From Nepenthes gracilis (Eukaryota > Streptophyta > Magnoliopsida > Caryophyllales > Nepenthaceae): a stretch of DNA of 64,000 bases. The stretch is from the NCBI GenBank assembly GCA_033239525.1, contig BSYO01000035.1, forward strand, positions 8,158,627 through 8,222,626. The letters are read 5' to 3'. The translations under genes and the position numbers were made by a program. Positions 1-10,605 of this stretch are shown here, in pieces (position 1 is the first letter of the stretch; each line of letters opens with the position of its first letter). The notes under the pieces are model-generated. The model was not told the origin of the DNA. It saw only the letters and a program-made list of their open reading frames with translations, and ran no database searches.

Positions 1-429
1 AGCACGTTATCCCGACGGCCACCGTGACATCCCAAGTAGAGGGTAACGCTTTGTCCTCGCCTTCGCGGCCAGCTTAGGCTCTTTCGACACCAAGGCCGGT
101 GAGGTACATCTTTAATTTCACCGAAGGCTGAGGATCGCATTCACCCGCTCCACCAAAATCCCGAAGGGTTTGGATTCTTCTTTATCACCAAGGAAAAAGG
201 CGATTATTTCTTCCTCACGTGGGGTCCGAGGATTCGCTTAGAGAAGCCGCGGCAGAGGACCCAGGTGTGCTTCGCACTTCTTTATCCTCCGAGGGGGTTC
301 TCAGGTTGAGGATGGCCAATGATCTTCTCCAAGTGAGGGCCTTTGGCTTGGAATGCCGCTAGGGACAAGAGAGAAGCGGGGTGCAATTATTCCGAGGTCA
401 CTCAAGGCACACGAGAAGTGGGATTGAGC
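1..429 (-). pseudogene. Gypsy RT thumb / RNase H region, heavily degraded
   Basis: Continuation of the RT on the minus strand: a HGMKLNPT.. string (about 415-440) matches the usual post-YVDD block of these elements, after which reading frames are broken repeatedly. Nothing else is seen here. Confidence 0.5.
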
Positions 430-1141
430 TTCATCCCATGAAGAGGTGGAGGCCCCTCAAACGCCGAGGGAGTTCCTCCAGGTCGTTGACGTGATTGCTG
501 GTGACTTTGCTCTTCACCAGCATGTCATCGACATATACCTCCACATTTCGCCCAAACTGGCTTCAACATTTGTGTCACAACCCACGATAGGTAGCGCATT
601 TTTAGTCTCAAAACGAAGGGCATCATCTTGTAGTAGTAGGTCCCCTAGTTAGTCATGAAGGAGGTGTGTTCCTCGTCCTCAGGATGCATGTGAATCTGGT
701 TGTAACCAGAATACGCATCCATGAAACTCAGGAGCCCGTGTCCGGACGTGGAATCCACGAGCTGGTCGATCCTAGGAGAGGAAAGCTGTCCTTGGGGCAA
801 GCCTTATTTACGTCGGTGAAGTCAACGCACATCCGCCACTTGCCACTGCGCTTCTTCACTAGCACAACGTTGGATAGCCACTTCGGATATTGAACTTCTC
901 GGATGAATCCTGCGTCCAAGAGTCTCTTCACTTCTTCCCTTATGGCGACCAACTTCTCAACGGAGTGGTTCCTACGCTTCTGCCGAACGGGCTTTTGACT
1001 CATGTTAAGGCCCAACTTGTGGACAATTACTTCGGCTGGTATCCCGGGCATGTTAGCGGAAACCCAGGCAAACACGTCTGAGTTGGCCCTAAGGAAGGAG
1101 ATCAGGTGGTCGTGTTCTTCGGGCTTGAGAGATCTGCCCAC
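430..1141 (-). pseudogene. Gypsy reverse transcriptase, frameshifted
   Basis: From 1141 to 728 the frame shows FAWVSANMPGIP, an IREVQYPKWLSNVVLVKK block and WRMCVDFTDVNKACPKDSFP. After a frame change the sequence continues with YNQIHMHPEDEEHTSF (about 660-720), and the catalytic box YVDD is encoded at 535-524. This is reverse transcriptase of a Ty3/gypsy element. Frame changes and stops (for example near 650 and 728) make it a pseudogene. Confidence 0.9.
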
Positions 1142-1201
1142 GTTGATGCACCTTTCCAGTTCGAAAAGGTTTAAAGGGACCGCCTCGATTTCCTCTCTTA
1201 A

Positions 1202-1585
1202 CTAGGCCTGCTGCAGTAGGGTCTCGTCGCGGAGGTCAAGGTCTTCGTCCTGGTAGCAGGGTACCGTGGGGTTGATCTGGGACAGGTAGCACGTCCGTCC
1301 CATCTCCTGGTCTCCAAGAGCTTCTCCCACACCCCACGGAGTTGGGAACTTCACCTTCAGGTGTGGGATGGAAGTCACAGCTCCAAAGGCCGTGAGGAAG
1401 GGTCTGCCCAATGTGGCGTTGTAGACAGACGGGAGGTCAACAACGAGGAATGCTAGCTCTCGCGTTACAGAGCGCGGGTGAGTTCCCATAGTGACCTCCA
1501 ATCGGACTATCCCCTGTACAGGGACCGGCTCGTTGTCAAGGCCGTACAAGGGTCCGCCGGCAGATTTCATCTGGTTTCGTCTCAA
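1202..1585 (-). pseudogene. Gypsy protease-like region
   Basis: The frame has GGPLYGLDNE, VQGIVRLEVTMG, FLVVDLPSVYNATLGRP and HLKVKFPTPWGVG, the signature region of the aspartic-protease segment of plant Tat/Athila elements, in which the YNA.LGRP block is well conserved. The part that would carry the catalytic Asp lies in the damaged stretch upstream (1586-1650), so activity is not expected. A stop at 1202 separates it from RT. Confidence 0.75.
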
Positions 1586-1648
1586 TCCGAGTTTAAAGAA
1601 AGTACTGGGATACAGTAAATTTTGTGAACTTCCATTATCGATAAAAAC

Positions 1649-2035
1649 TCATTTCAATTGGTAGTCATCCCTACCGCCTGAAACGAGGACAGATACAACA
1701 AGGGGATCGGTATGGGGGGAGGTTACATGAGCCATATCGTTGCTGCTAAAGCTAATGACATCATCCTTAACCCCTATCCTCGCTCGCTTGTTGCTGAAAG
1801 TTGGCTCCGGCTTCCCACGCTCGGCATCCACGGCGGCCTTGGTGGAGATCATGTTTACCACGCCGGCGGCCGTGCGGGCTCTCGGAGGCTCGCTGGCTTC
1901 ACCATCCGAGGCTGCGGGCCCCTGTCCCGAACTCTTCATGAACCGTTTGAGGTGTCCGCGGCGGATCAGGTCCTCAATCTCCTGCTGTAGGGTCCGACAG
2001 TTCTCAGTCGAGTGCCCCAAGCAGCGATGGTATTA
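1649..2035 (-). pseudogene. Gypsy gag C-terminal / zinc-knuckle region, decayed
   Basis: The frame contains GHSTENCRTLQQEIEDLIRR, matching the end of the CCHC region followed by the EIEDLIRRGHLKRF helix usual for Tat-like gag. The segment continues to a stop at 1649. It is separated from the upstream gag frame by a stop/frameshift near 2136 and from the protease-like region by about 60 nt. Confidence 0.75.
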
Positions 2036-2135
2036 GCAGTATTTGGTCTGGTCGCTGCCGTTGGGACCTTTCGGCGTCTTCGGCCACTTGAAGAACTTCT
2101 CATCCTGGATTTGCATCAAGATGTTGGTACGGCTG

Positions 2136-3451
2136 TCATTCAGAGGGGTCAAGGAGGTTCACCCGTAGTCCTTTTGGGCCCCGGAGGAGGCCATTGCTGC
2201 TTACGGCGTTCAGGGAAGCGGTGGTGTCGTTGTCCCTTTTTCTCCCTCCAGTGGTCTTGGGGGCTTCCGGGGGCCGGTCTGCTCGCTCAGGGTGCTTCAC
2301 CTCATTGGCCTCTTCGGCCGTGATGTATGCCCTAGTGATGGCCTTAGCCTCTCGGAAGGTTTGAAGGCATCTGGTGCGACAGGTGCTTGAAGAAAGCCCC
2401 GTTGCCAGCATGACGACGAAGGTGTTGAGCTTCAACTCGTCCGAGAGCTGGGGGATCCGTTGCGCCTCGGTGATGAAATGGTTGAGGAACCGCTTCAGGC
2501 TTTCATCCGATTTCTGGCAGAGGCGAACCAGGTGCCACGGTTGCCTTTCCTCTCTGCGGCTGGAGGCAAACTGGCTTAGGAAACTGTCGGCTAGCTCATC
2601 AAATGAGCATATGGAATTCGGAGGGAGGCCATGGAACCAGAGCAACGTGTCCCCCCTGAGGGTGACGGGAAAGCACTGGCACATCAAGGCCTCGCTCGCT
2701 CCCTGTGGAGACAAGTGGGTACGGAAGCAGTTGAGATGGTCCATCGGGTCCTTGCTTCCGTCGTACCCCTCCAGGACAAGCATCTTGGACTTGTTCGGCA
2801 GCAGCTGGGTCTGCAAGTCCATGGCGAAGGGCGATCTTCGAAGGTTAGCGGAGGATCGTGTAGGCCTCTCCTTATGCAGGATGTCCCACAACACTTTGAC
2901 TTTCTCCTCCATCGATGGGTCGGTTGCACCTCTCCGCGCGTTGACGACATCGTGGAGCTCCGTGTGGTCCTGGAGGTATGGTTGAGCTTGTTAGGGATGC
3001 CGACTCTCCACTTTAGTGGGCCACTCTCTGTTGGAGCCTGCCGCAGTCGGCCTCCCGTTGCTGCGCGAGTTGCGGGGGTTTCTCCGTTCAGGGCTATCCC
3101 GCCGATCGCCGCGGTTGGGATGGCTTTCCACTTTATCAGGGTCGACTCTACTGGGGACCGCTTGAGTGGCGGCGTCATCGTGTTGGTTGGATCGCCTCCT
3201 GCGGGCAGCCGCACGACGCCTCGCTCTCCTGGAGGAGGAGGCCTAAGATGCGGGAGGGACAGCCCCCGGCCAGGGAGTTCCCATGTGCTCGCACCGGGCG
3301 TGAAGGACCAGCTTTATGTCACCCACATCCGCGGCCAAGTGGTGGACATCGGGCTGTGGACGAGTGTCCCCTTGGTTCTCGGTGGGGGGATCTCGCTCTG
3401 GGCGACGACCTCCATCACCGGAGCACTGGCTTGTACTCGGGTATTCACCAT
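2136..3451 (-). pseudogene. Gypsy gag polyprotein, frameshifted
   Basis: Gag begins plausibly at the ATG at 3451 (MVNTRVQ), about 70 nt inside the internal region. The first part (to about 2684) and the second part (2912-2136) are in different frames. The second part holds the capsid-like retrotransposon gag domain: FEGYDGS-like start, HLNCFRTH, WFHGLPPNSI, F..LADSFLSQF, and LKRFLNHF. These are standard plant gypsy gag landmarks. It encoded the capsid of a virus-like particle; here it is non-functional. Confidence 0.85.
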
Positions 3452-3503
3452 TTTCTTTTCTTCAGAAAGGAGGTGGGAAAGTGACACTTGGCTTTTCGTC
3501 AGA

Positions 3504-3522
3504 TTCCCATAAACGACGCCAA
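3504..3522 (-). promoter_or_regulatory. Primer-binding region of the gypsy element
   Basis: Directly after the LTR end the minus strand reads TTGGCGTCGTTTATGGGAA, the conserved block found at the LTR/gag junction in many plant Tat-type elements (TTGGCGCCGTCTGTGGGAA type). I do not assign the tRNA. Confidence 0.65.
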
Positions 3523-4444
3523 TGTTGCGTCTCGGGTCCGCAGTTGTCATACGGATTAGGGAGCCTTCGGATTCCCAAGCACGCGGTGGCGTCAAGCAAA
3601 GGGTCCGATCTCCGTAGCTCTAATCCTGGACCTGCACAACACAAACAACAAACAAGAGGTCAGAGGTCCGGTGGGATTTCTCCCACCACGGCCACTCCGA
3701 CGCTCAAGTCAGCAAATTTCCACAATGAACGGAAATGACACACGCGGCAAGCGGTGCGCGGATGGATGCCGATGAAACGTGAGTGATGTGTATGTTGTAG
3801 AATGGTGGATGCAATGAGCAGGTAGTGGAAGGCCTGGCTTCCGTAATGCACCGCAGTGGGTGGCTAACTTCCCGCTACCTGAGTAGGCTTGGGGACGGTG
3901 ATCGTGAGAGAAAATGGCTCACTCCGTCTTGCAGGCGATGAGTTTTATCAAAGTTGGAGGTCTTTCTCTCGTGTGATCAGTTCAGAGGAGTAAGGATTGG
4001 AGTTCAAATCGGAATCCTTCTCTCTGCGGGGAGTGGGAGCTCTTATAGGCTACTCCCCGTTGGGCTCTGGGCGTCAGAATGCCCGTTATAAGGGCTTTCT
4101 TGCCTCTGGTCGTTGTCGCTGACCGCCGGTCATGTCGGCTGTCGTTCTGTCATGGCGGGCAAGCTTCTGAGTGCTGCCGGCAATGCCTGGTTTTTCCCTG
4201 AGCAGCGATTGGCTGGTTGCTTGCGAGCGGCTGCCTGAGCCGTTTGGCGCTGTGGCAGCCGCTTCTCCACTGGCTGGCTTTTTCTCCTTTCTATCGGTTT
4301 TTCGACAGCGCATTAATGCGACTGCAGGGTGTTCGTCGCCTTCTGCTAGCGGGACGCCACGTGTGTCTCCTGCGTAGTTGGGCTGGGCTCGTTACCCTTT
4401 GCGGGCTCTAGCATCCTAAGTGGGCCTTAATAGGGAACCCAACA
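3523..4444 (-). repeat. 5' LTR of the gypsy element (922 bp)
   Basis: On the minus strand it starts TGTTGGGTTCCC at 4444 and ends GCAACA at 3523, an inverted TGTTG/CAACA pair. A TATA-like CCTATAAGAG lies on the minus strand near 4045-4055. The plus-strand bases after 4444 (aaaat) are the expected target-site copy; the partner copy is outside the window. Confidence 0.85.
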
Positions 4445-6400
4445 AAAATATTTGAAGAAGTATATCTGTTTTAAAGAATTTGAAACTAACATGAGGATAG
4501 TTAATAGTACAAACAAAATAAAAATTTATATTTGACATAACATACGTATAATATACAATTTAAATATATTATAGTCAACATTAAAATTGTCAGCTCCAAT
4601 AAAAAAACAAGCAACAACTGTAGATGTGGTCAATATAATTTGATTTTTTTTTGTATGAGCTCATCATAGAAGACAACCGATTAGTAAAAATACATCATCC
4701 ATCAAAATTGTTTACTATTTACTGTCAAAACACAATTCTAGCATCGCAAATAGCATGTCAGAATTTCAAATTTTGGATTATTAGAAGGCTAATGAGTATA
4801 AATTTTTTTTTTTACTCGTATCAATGGTACGAGACATTTTAGCTTCAAGTAGAAGTTAGGTGAAATGACTAAGTATTTTTTAAAAATATTTTATTTTACT
4901 ATTAATGAAGTTAAAAATATCGATTATACTGTCAAAAATATGTTGTTAAGCAAATTATTGTCATTTATTGATATCATTATGTTTTTGGGGGACGATTGTA
5001 ATTTTTAAATGTGCATCATTTACACAGAATGATTAAACACAAAAAATCATATCAGAAATCTGATCATTTTGAATTTTAGTGAAAAGAATAATATCAAGAA
5101 TAATGATCATAAAAATATAAGTGAATACTAAAAAAAGTGAATTATTATAGGAAACATTTTATTTTATTTTTTTAAATTGTAATATTTAAAGTGCTCAACG
5201 GAATAAATAAAATATGGTTCAGTTTTTATAATATTTTTTATAATTTAACTTTTTTTGATATTTTTTTTAATTTTTTATATTTATGTCGTGTCTAATACGA
5301 GACAGTTTGAAGATATGCCTGACTTAGTGTAAGGGGTGGGGCTATTTATTGTGATAGATTGATATATATTTATAATAAGTAAATGACAAAATATGATGAA
5401 ATCTTCAAGCACATGGAAAATCTTATCAAAGGATAACTCTCTCTCTTAGTCTTACCATATCATTATTATCAGAGGCTTAAGGAGTAATTTTATAAGAATT
5501 ATTTAATACATTATTATATTTATTTAATAATTTATTAAAATAATTAAAGATTATAATCTTATATAATTTATTATATTTTATTTAAAATTTTTTTTAATTA
5601 GTCTAATTTTTTAAAAAATAATAATTATTATATAATTAATAAAATAGTTCTATTTCTACGTTAGGAGAGACGTAATAAACAATTGATTATTATGAATTAG
5701 TGTAAGATGCTTTTCTAGATAATGTTTGACAACTTTTCGATGAATTAGAATTAGTAGAAGCTTCCAAATTTCAATAAATATTTTTAGAAAAATATCTTTC
5801 AGGAAATTTGGAAGAAAGAGAGATAATAATAAAGGGATAAAAAATTAATTTTAAACTTTTTGAAAAAAAATTTTAGGTAAAAATTTGAATTTATCTATGA
5901 TATTTATTTTTATATTATCGATATTATAAAATAAGATGATAATTATAATGATTGAAAAAAGCATTATAACAGTATCTTAGGTTTAATATGTTTAATTTAA
6001 TTGACATAATAAAAAGGTAAAATTGACCTTGTTTGTAATATAAAATAATTTTTATATTAATTATGATAATGAAATTGACTCAATTTTAAAATTTAGTAAT
6101 ACTTTTTTTTTTTTGGTCATTCACAACCAGAAACATTAGACAATTATAATATAAATACTATATTAGCTTATCTTTAGTTCAAAATATATATTCTATTATA
6201 ATATATAGTGGTTGTTCATTTGTAATAATTGATTACATAATATGATGTTTCTTATATATTATACTGTTTATTCTTCTCATTGTAAATATTTACAACATAT
6301 TCATTTTTTGGAGGGGGATAATGACTACATACTTATCTTGACATTATTCTCTTCCAAAAAATATTTGAATTACAGAATTAGAATTAAAATATTTGAATTC
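4445..6400. repeat. AT-rich dispersed repeat, copy A (~1.95 kb)
   Basis: Non-coding, strongly AT-rich. It aligns by eye over nearly its full length with 13580-15500 (copy B) in the same orientation. Shared landmarks: atgagctcatcatagaa (4655 / 13806), cagtttgaagatatgcctga (about 5302 / 14385), tcttagtcttac (about 5442 / 14527) and tattcattttttggaggggg (about 6297 / 15389). No conserved ORF is shared. Copy A starts immediately at the gypsy LTR, so the retrotransposon interrupted it; the rest may lie beyond the window. Confidence 0.8.
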
Positions 6401-6889
6401 CATTTGAGTGGACCTGACTAGTCATTGAGTTTCTGATAGGGGTGAGTACAACACCTACTATTATTAATCTTATGCATTTGCTGTACTATCCAAGATACGT
6501 ACTTTTGTTTCTCTATTGTTGATTATTTTTACTTGTTGAGTATTTGACTTACTTTTATATTTTATTAGCTTCAGAGTAGACAGGTAGATATCAAGATAAA
6601 AGAGATCGCTTGTTATCGAGTAAACATTAGAGAGAGGTGATCTCAAAGGCCGATGCTTCCATGATAAAGATTTGATGTTTTCATTAGTTCATTAACTTTT
6701 GGACATTTATCAAAGTTTCGTTTAGGAGGAATTGACATTATAAATATCGGCATTTTATTTCAAGAAATTTATTATAGGTATTATGGATGTTCAATTAATG
6801 ACACAATTATGATGATTATTTATGGTATATTAAATGTTAGTGGTGTGATCATTTTGAGTGCATTAAAATTGGTGTGATTGATAAATTCG
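6401..6889. other. Intergenic, no feature recognised
   Basis: AT-rich sequence with no convincing ORF or terminal-repeat structure. It is single-copy in this window as far as I can see. Confidence 0.5.
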
Positions 6890-7433
6890 AATGGTTTACA
6901 ATTTTTACTTGGACGGTCCGGGTCGGGTTCGAGCACTTGAGCTCGGGTCGTTACACCTTGCCATCCCACCAAATCTGCACAAGCTAGCTGGTGGCCAGCC
7001 TTGGCATCCAAGCAATGTTGAGCTAGCCCAGAGGCTACACAAACACGAGCCCATAAACGCTACTTCCAAGAACTCTTGAAATACTACTCTCTGCCCGTAG
7101 AATTTCTGAAGAACTCCTTCGCAATTCTTTCCCCTCAATATTGAAGTCGTTTCACGCTGAGCGCAATCTCCAAATCAGACTAAAAAATCTACTTTCCTGC
7201 ATCATCGCTTATATCCCTTTAACCCTGCATCTTTCATCTAGTGAGGAAAATTACTGACGTAAACATTATAAAATAAATCAGAAAATGAGTCCCACAAATT
7301 CTCTAACCTCTTATTTTTTAATTATAGTGTATAGGATTCAAGTCATAGAGTACGGAGATTAGAGTTGTTTCAATTTGACCTGAAGACCAAACGATACCCT
7401 AATCCGTCAGTAAGTCGAATTCATGATGCATCA
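6890..7433 (+). repeat. Gypsy-type LTR fragment (family of 52881-53815)
   Basis: The 3' part (about 7250-7433) matches the 3' ends of the LTRs at 42510, 52881, 54.7k and 58749. It has a degenerate actgacgtaaaca block, gagtcccacaaattctctaac, a gtgtataggattcaa block and the terminal gatgcatca. The left boundary is not clear; GC-rich sequence begins near 6905. Confidence 0.5.
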
Positions 7434-7446
7434 ATTACATCTGTGG

Positions 7447-8135
7447 CACATCATTTAAGATAATTCTAGTCATTTTTTAAAGTTTTTCTTCGATAAAAGC
7501 AATACGTATTAAAGAAGGGAGCAATTTATTGATTATTTAAATATCATTTTTATTATTAAAGAAGGGACCAATGAAGGATGTAATTTCTTCAATAAAATAA
7601 AAATGGACACTATATAATTATAAATTTTAATTATTTCAATAAATAATTACATATCTACCCATCATGTGGGATAATTATTGTTATTCTTTTTTTTTTATTT
7701 CCCTTAGAAGTCTTTCTTTAGTAAAAGCAATGCTCTTTTGAAAGGAAACTACTTTCTCAACTACTTAAGCATCGTTCTTTACTTCTTAAGCAAAATACAA
7801 CTGAACCTTATATAATTTTTAGGTTTTGATCATTTCAATGAATACATAAATATATATCATATTATATCGGATAATTCTAGTTATTTTTTCTTTTTTCCTA
7901 AGAAGATTTTCTTTAATAAAAGTAATGGACATCAAAGAGATGATCAATTTTTCAATTATTTAAATATATTTATTTCCACCATAGAGGAGGCCAATAAAGG
8001 AGTAACTTTTTCTGTTAAATATAACCGAATCATATATACTTACAACTTTTGATCATTTCAAGAAATAACTACATATGTGTCGTATTATATGGGTTAATTT
8101 TAACCATTCTTTCTTTTTTATTAAAAGCACTGCAC
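7447..8135. repeat. Degenerate ~210-bp tandem repeat, about 3.3 units
   Basis: Unit starts lie near 7447 (cacatcatttaagataattc), 7659 (ccatcatgtgggataattat), 7855 (tcatattatatcggataatt) and 8079 (cgtattatatgggttaattt). Each unit has the same internal order: a T-rich run, a (c/t)ttagaag or aagaag block, ttta(a/g)taaaagcaatg, ..tt(c)aattattta.., and (t)gatcatttcaa(t/g)aaat. Spacings are about 212, 196 and 224 bp. The array ends about 40 bp from the 3' end of the receptor kinase CDS. Confidence 0.75.
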
Positions 8136-8172
8136 TGCACTCTCTTATCATTAAAATGTAGCATGTGTGCAG

Positions 8173-10605
8173 CTAAAATGCAGTTACCTTGTTCTCAGGG
8201 GCACAGATTGCGGTCTCATCTTCACAAGCAAGTAGAACTTGAGCGACTGATTCTATCGTTGGTCTCTTGTTCCTATCTTCCTCCACACATAAAATTCCCA
8301 TCTCAATCATACTTGCTGCTTGGTTCCTGCTAAAATTCCCTCTGAGTCTTGGATCAACGATTTCATCTACCCATGACTTCTCTCCCTTCCTAAATCTCCC
8401 CCTAGCCAAACTCACAAACCGGTTCAGTTCTGACTCGAGCTCTCCATCATCATTGACTGCCCAATCAGATAGTCGAATCCCCTTCACAAGCTCCAGAATA
8501 ACGACCCCGTAACTATAGACATCGACCTTTGCAGTAATGGGAAGGTTCATTGCCCATTCAGGAGCCATATACCCTTTCGTGCCTCGAATCCTAGACACTT
8601 GTGAGCCAATCCCACCTCTTTGAGACAACTTTGCTAGCCCAAAATCAGAAATTTTCGGCTCGTATTCATTATCAAGGAGGATATTTTCCGGCTTTATATC
8701 ACAATGAATAACCCACTCGAGGCACTCATGGTGAAGGTATGCTAGACCTCTAGCTATGCCATATGCAACTCGAAACCGATCTTTCCAACTAAGGAAACTT
8801 GTGGAGAACAAATGCTTGTCCAATGATCCATTTTCTACAAACTCGTAGACCAAGAGTCGGTGTTTTGCTTCCATGCAAAACCCCCACATCCTCACTAGAT
8901 TCATATGATTGATCTTCCCAATTGTGCTCACTTCTGCCCAAAAGCCCTCTTCCCCTTGAATCACTTCATCTCCTAATCTCTTCACAGCTACCACTCTTTC
9001 ATCTTCCAAAGTACCCTTGTAAACCACCCCAAATCCACCACTTCCAAGAACTTCTTTGAACTTTCTAGTTGCCCTCTTGAGTTCAGCATAACTAAAGCTC
9101 CTGAATTGATTGGAAATAATACGATATCCATCCTCTACTAAATTTGGCACGCCCTGTTTCCTGAAAAGAAGCCACCATCCTAGGACTAAGATAAGGATCT
9201 CAAATGCACCAATGGCCGCAGCGAATGAGTATAGATAAACAAACGTCGATCGTCGATTGTTGGTGTAATAAGAAGGAAGAACTTCAGGCGTATTAATCAC
9301 GTTGCTGCTGCATACATGCCCTGAAACATTAAGATTCGTGGGCTCAGTTGCTTGAATCTCTTTTGGAAGTCTGAGATATATAATGCCTGGGAAAGCAGGA
9401 GATTTATAGCCATTAAAAAGAGAGCTTTTCGTGAAACACAATCCTTGCCCCGTTAGTCTATAACTAAATGCTTGACACCGGCAATCACCTAAGCAAAGTT
9501 GTCTACACTGTTGTAAGGAAATAGCTTGGGAGTAATTGAGATCGAAGCCGTAGTAATCTACGTGGATTAACTCAACAAAGTGGGAGTCGTTGCAGGTTCT
9601 TTCAAACTTAGGCTTGCAGCCTTTGCCCCAGTCAGTTGAATCAGTTGGCTCATAGTGAGGAGGACAAGAACACCTGGGGCTTGGGGTATACTCACAAACA
9701 CCATTCCTACCACAGAGACCATGGACATTACATAGCTCTATAAGAGCTTCCCATGTTACTACCCACAAACTAGTCAAAACATTCAGGCTATAAAGCCTCA
9801 AATTCCCATCAAAATCCAATTTTAGCAGCCTTTTGATACCAACGCCCATGTCAGAAGCATTGAATTGCAAGCCGTCACTAGACGAAAACTTGCCCATATC
9901 ATCAAGAACAGCAACTCTACTACTATTGTAGTTTGTTCTACCGCATTGGTAAATGTTACTGCAATCAGGATTAGGCCAATATATGCTAGATATTTCAGGA
10001 CCACTGTAAATTAATCTCAGCACATTATCACCGTCAAAGAACAAACTGAAATACCCAGAACCAAACATGTATTTTCCTATCCCTGAAGTCAACTGTTTGC
10101 TGTTGGTGAATGCTTGATTAGGAAGGAGGGTATCAGTTGGGTAATCAAAGCTTTGCCATAGAATTTTACCATTGCGATCTCTGAGGACCAGATTTCCGGA
10201 GTTGAGAAGATCAGCGCTGTCAACATCTGTGGATGTTGGGTTAGTCTGCCATGCCGTTGAGCCATCTACATCAGTTAGCACCATGGCGCCGTCCCGCCGC
10301 AGCGTGAGTCTAGAGCCGCGGCCATTGACAGGCTTTTCTCGATTGGCCATCCAAACCGCGGTTTTCTCCTTTGATTTGGTGTACCAGATGGCAAACCAGT
10401 AGGCATTGGCTCCCGTTACACTGTAGAAACCGCAGGTGAACGTGTCATCTTGTGAAGTAAGAACGTCTGAATCATCTTCAACAGATAAATGGGAGCCTCT
10501 GGATAGAGAACTGCGGGCTTCTACAGCTGTAAAGGAGGTGACGCATAGGAGAAATAACATAATAATTGAGGGAATTTCTTGGCAAACACTAGTTTCAGCC
10601 GCCAT
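8173..10605 (-). CDS. G-type lectin S-receptor-like serine/threonine kinase (ZmPK1-like)
   Basis: Intronless 810-aa plasma-membrane receptor kinase. I take the ATG at 10605 as start because it is the first true ATG and sits in ACCATGG context; the 24 nt upstream that stay in frame begin with TTG. Visible order: signal peptide (about 1-31), bulb-type lectin domain (about 35-160, with NSGNLVL and W.SFDYPTDTLLP), EGF-like Cys cluster (about 292-330), PAN-like Cys region (about 338-412), one membrane segment (about 456-480) and kinase (about 518-795). Kinase residues: glycine loop GSGGFG 521-526, Lys542, Glu558, HCD 634-636 (non-RD type), Lys638, Asn641, DFG 654-656, APE 681-683. All catalytic residues are present, so it is probably active. 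By family it signals in defence or development; the ligand is unknown. Flanked by repeats on both sides. Confidence 0.95.
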   Translation of the reverse strand: MAAETSVCQEIPSIIMLFLLCVTSFTAVEARSSLSRGSHLSVEDDSDVLTSQDDTFTCGFYSVTGANAYWFAIWYTKSKEKTAVWMANREKPVNGRGSRLTLRRDGAMVLTDVDGSTAWQTNPTSTDVDSADLLNSGNLVLRDRNGKILWQSFDYPTDTLLPNQAFTNSKQLTSGIGKYMFGSGYFSLFFDGDNVLRLIYSGPEISSIYWPNPDCSNIYQCGRTNYNSSRVAVLDDMGKFSSSDGLQFNASDMGVGIKRLLKLDFDGNLRLYSLNVLTSLWVVTWEALIELCNVHGLCGRNGVCEYTPSPRCSCPPHYEPTDSTDWGKGCKPKFERTCNDSHFVELIHVDYYGFDLNYSQAISLQQCRQLCLGDCRCQAFSYRLTGQGLCFTKSSLFNGYKSPAFPGIIYLRLPKEIQATEPTNLNVSGHVCSSNVINTPEVLPSYYTNNRRSTFVYLYSFAAAIGAFEILILVLGWWLLFRKQGVPNLVEDGYRIISNQFRSFSYAELKRATRKFKEVLGSGGFGVVYKGTLEDERVVAVKRLGDEVIQGEEGFWAEVSTIGKINHMNLVRMWGFCMEAKHRLLVYEFVENGSLDKHLFSTSFLSWKDRFRVAYGIARGLAYLHHECLEWVIHCDIKPENILLDNEYEPKISDFGLAKLSQRGGIGSQVSRIRGTKGYMAPEWAMNLPITAKVDVYSYGVVILELVKGIRLSDWAVNDDGELESELNRFVSLARGRFRKGEKSWVDEIVDPRLRGNFSRNQAASMIEMGILCVEEDRNKRPTIESVAQVLLACEDETAICAPENKVTAF

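Larger units (their letters stand above)
1..4444 (-). mobile_element. Ty3/gypsy LTR retrotransposon, 5' half, decayed, cut by window start
   Basis: Read on the minus strand the order is LTR (4444-3523), primer-binding region, gag, zinc-knuckle region, protease-like region, reverse transcriptase; the remaining pol and the 3' LTR lie before position 1. GC content is far above the AT-rich flanks. The RT has the DVNKACPKDSFPL type block typical of plant non-chromodomain gypsy elements (Tat/Athila group by family knowledge; exact lineage is inference). All reading frames are interrupted by stops or frameshifts, so the element is dead. It is inserted exactly where the 4445-6400 repeat begins. Confidence 0.9.

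Noticed and set aside
2631..3512. 293-codon plus-strand ORF
   Set aside because: Exact antisense of gypsy gag; no protein-family features.
7447..8135. CRISPR-like or centromeric satellite array
   Set aside because: Units are degenerate, only about three copies, with no spacers; a local tandem repeat in a plant genome is sufficient.
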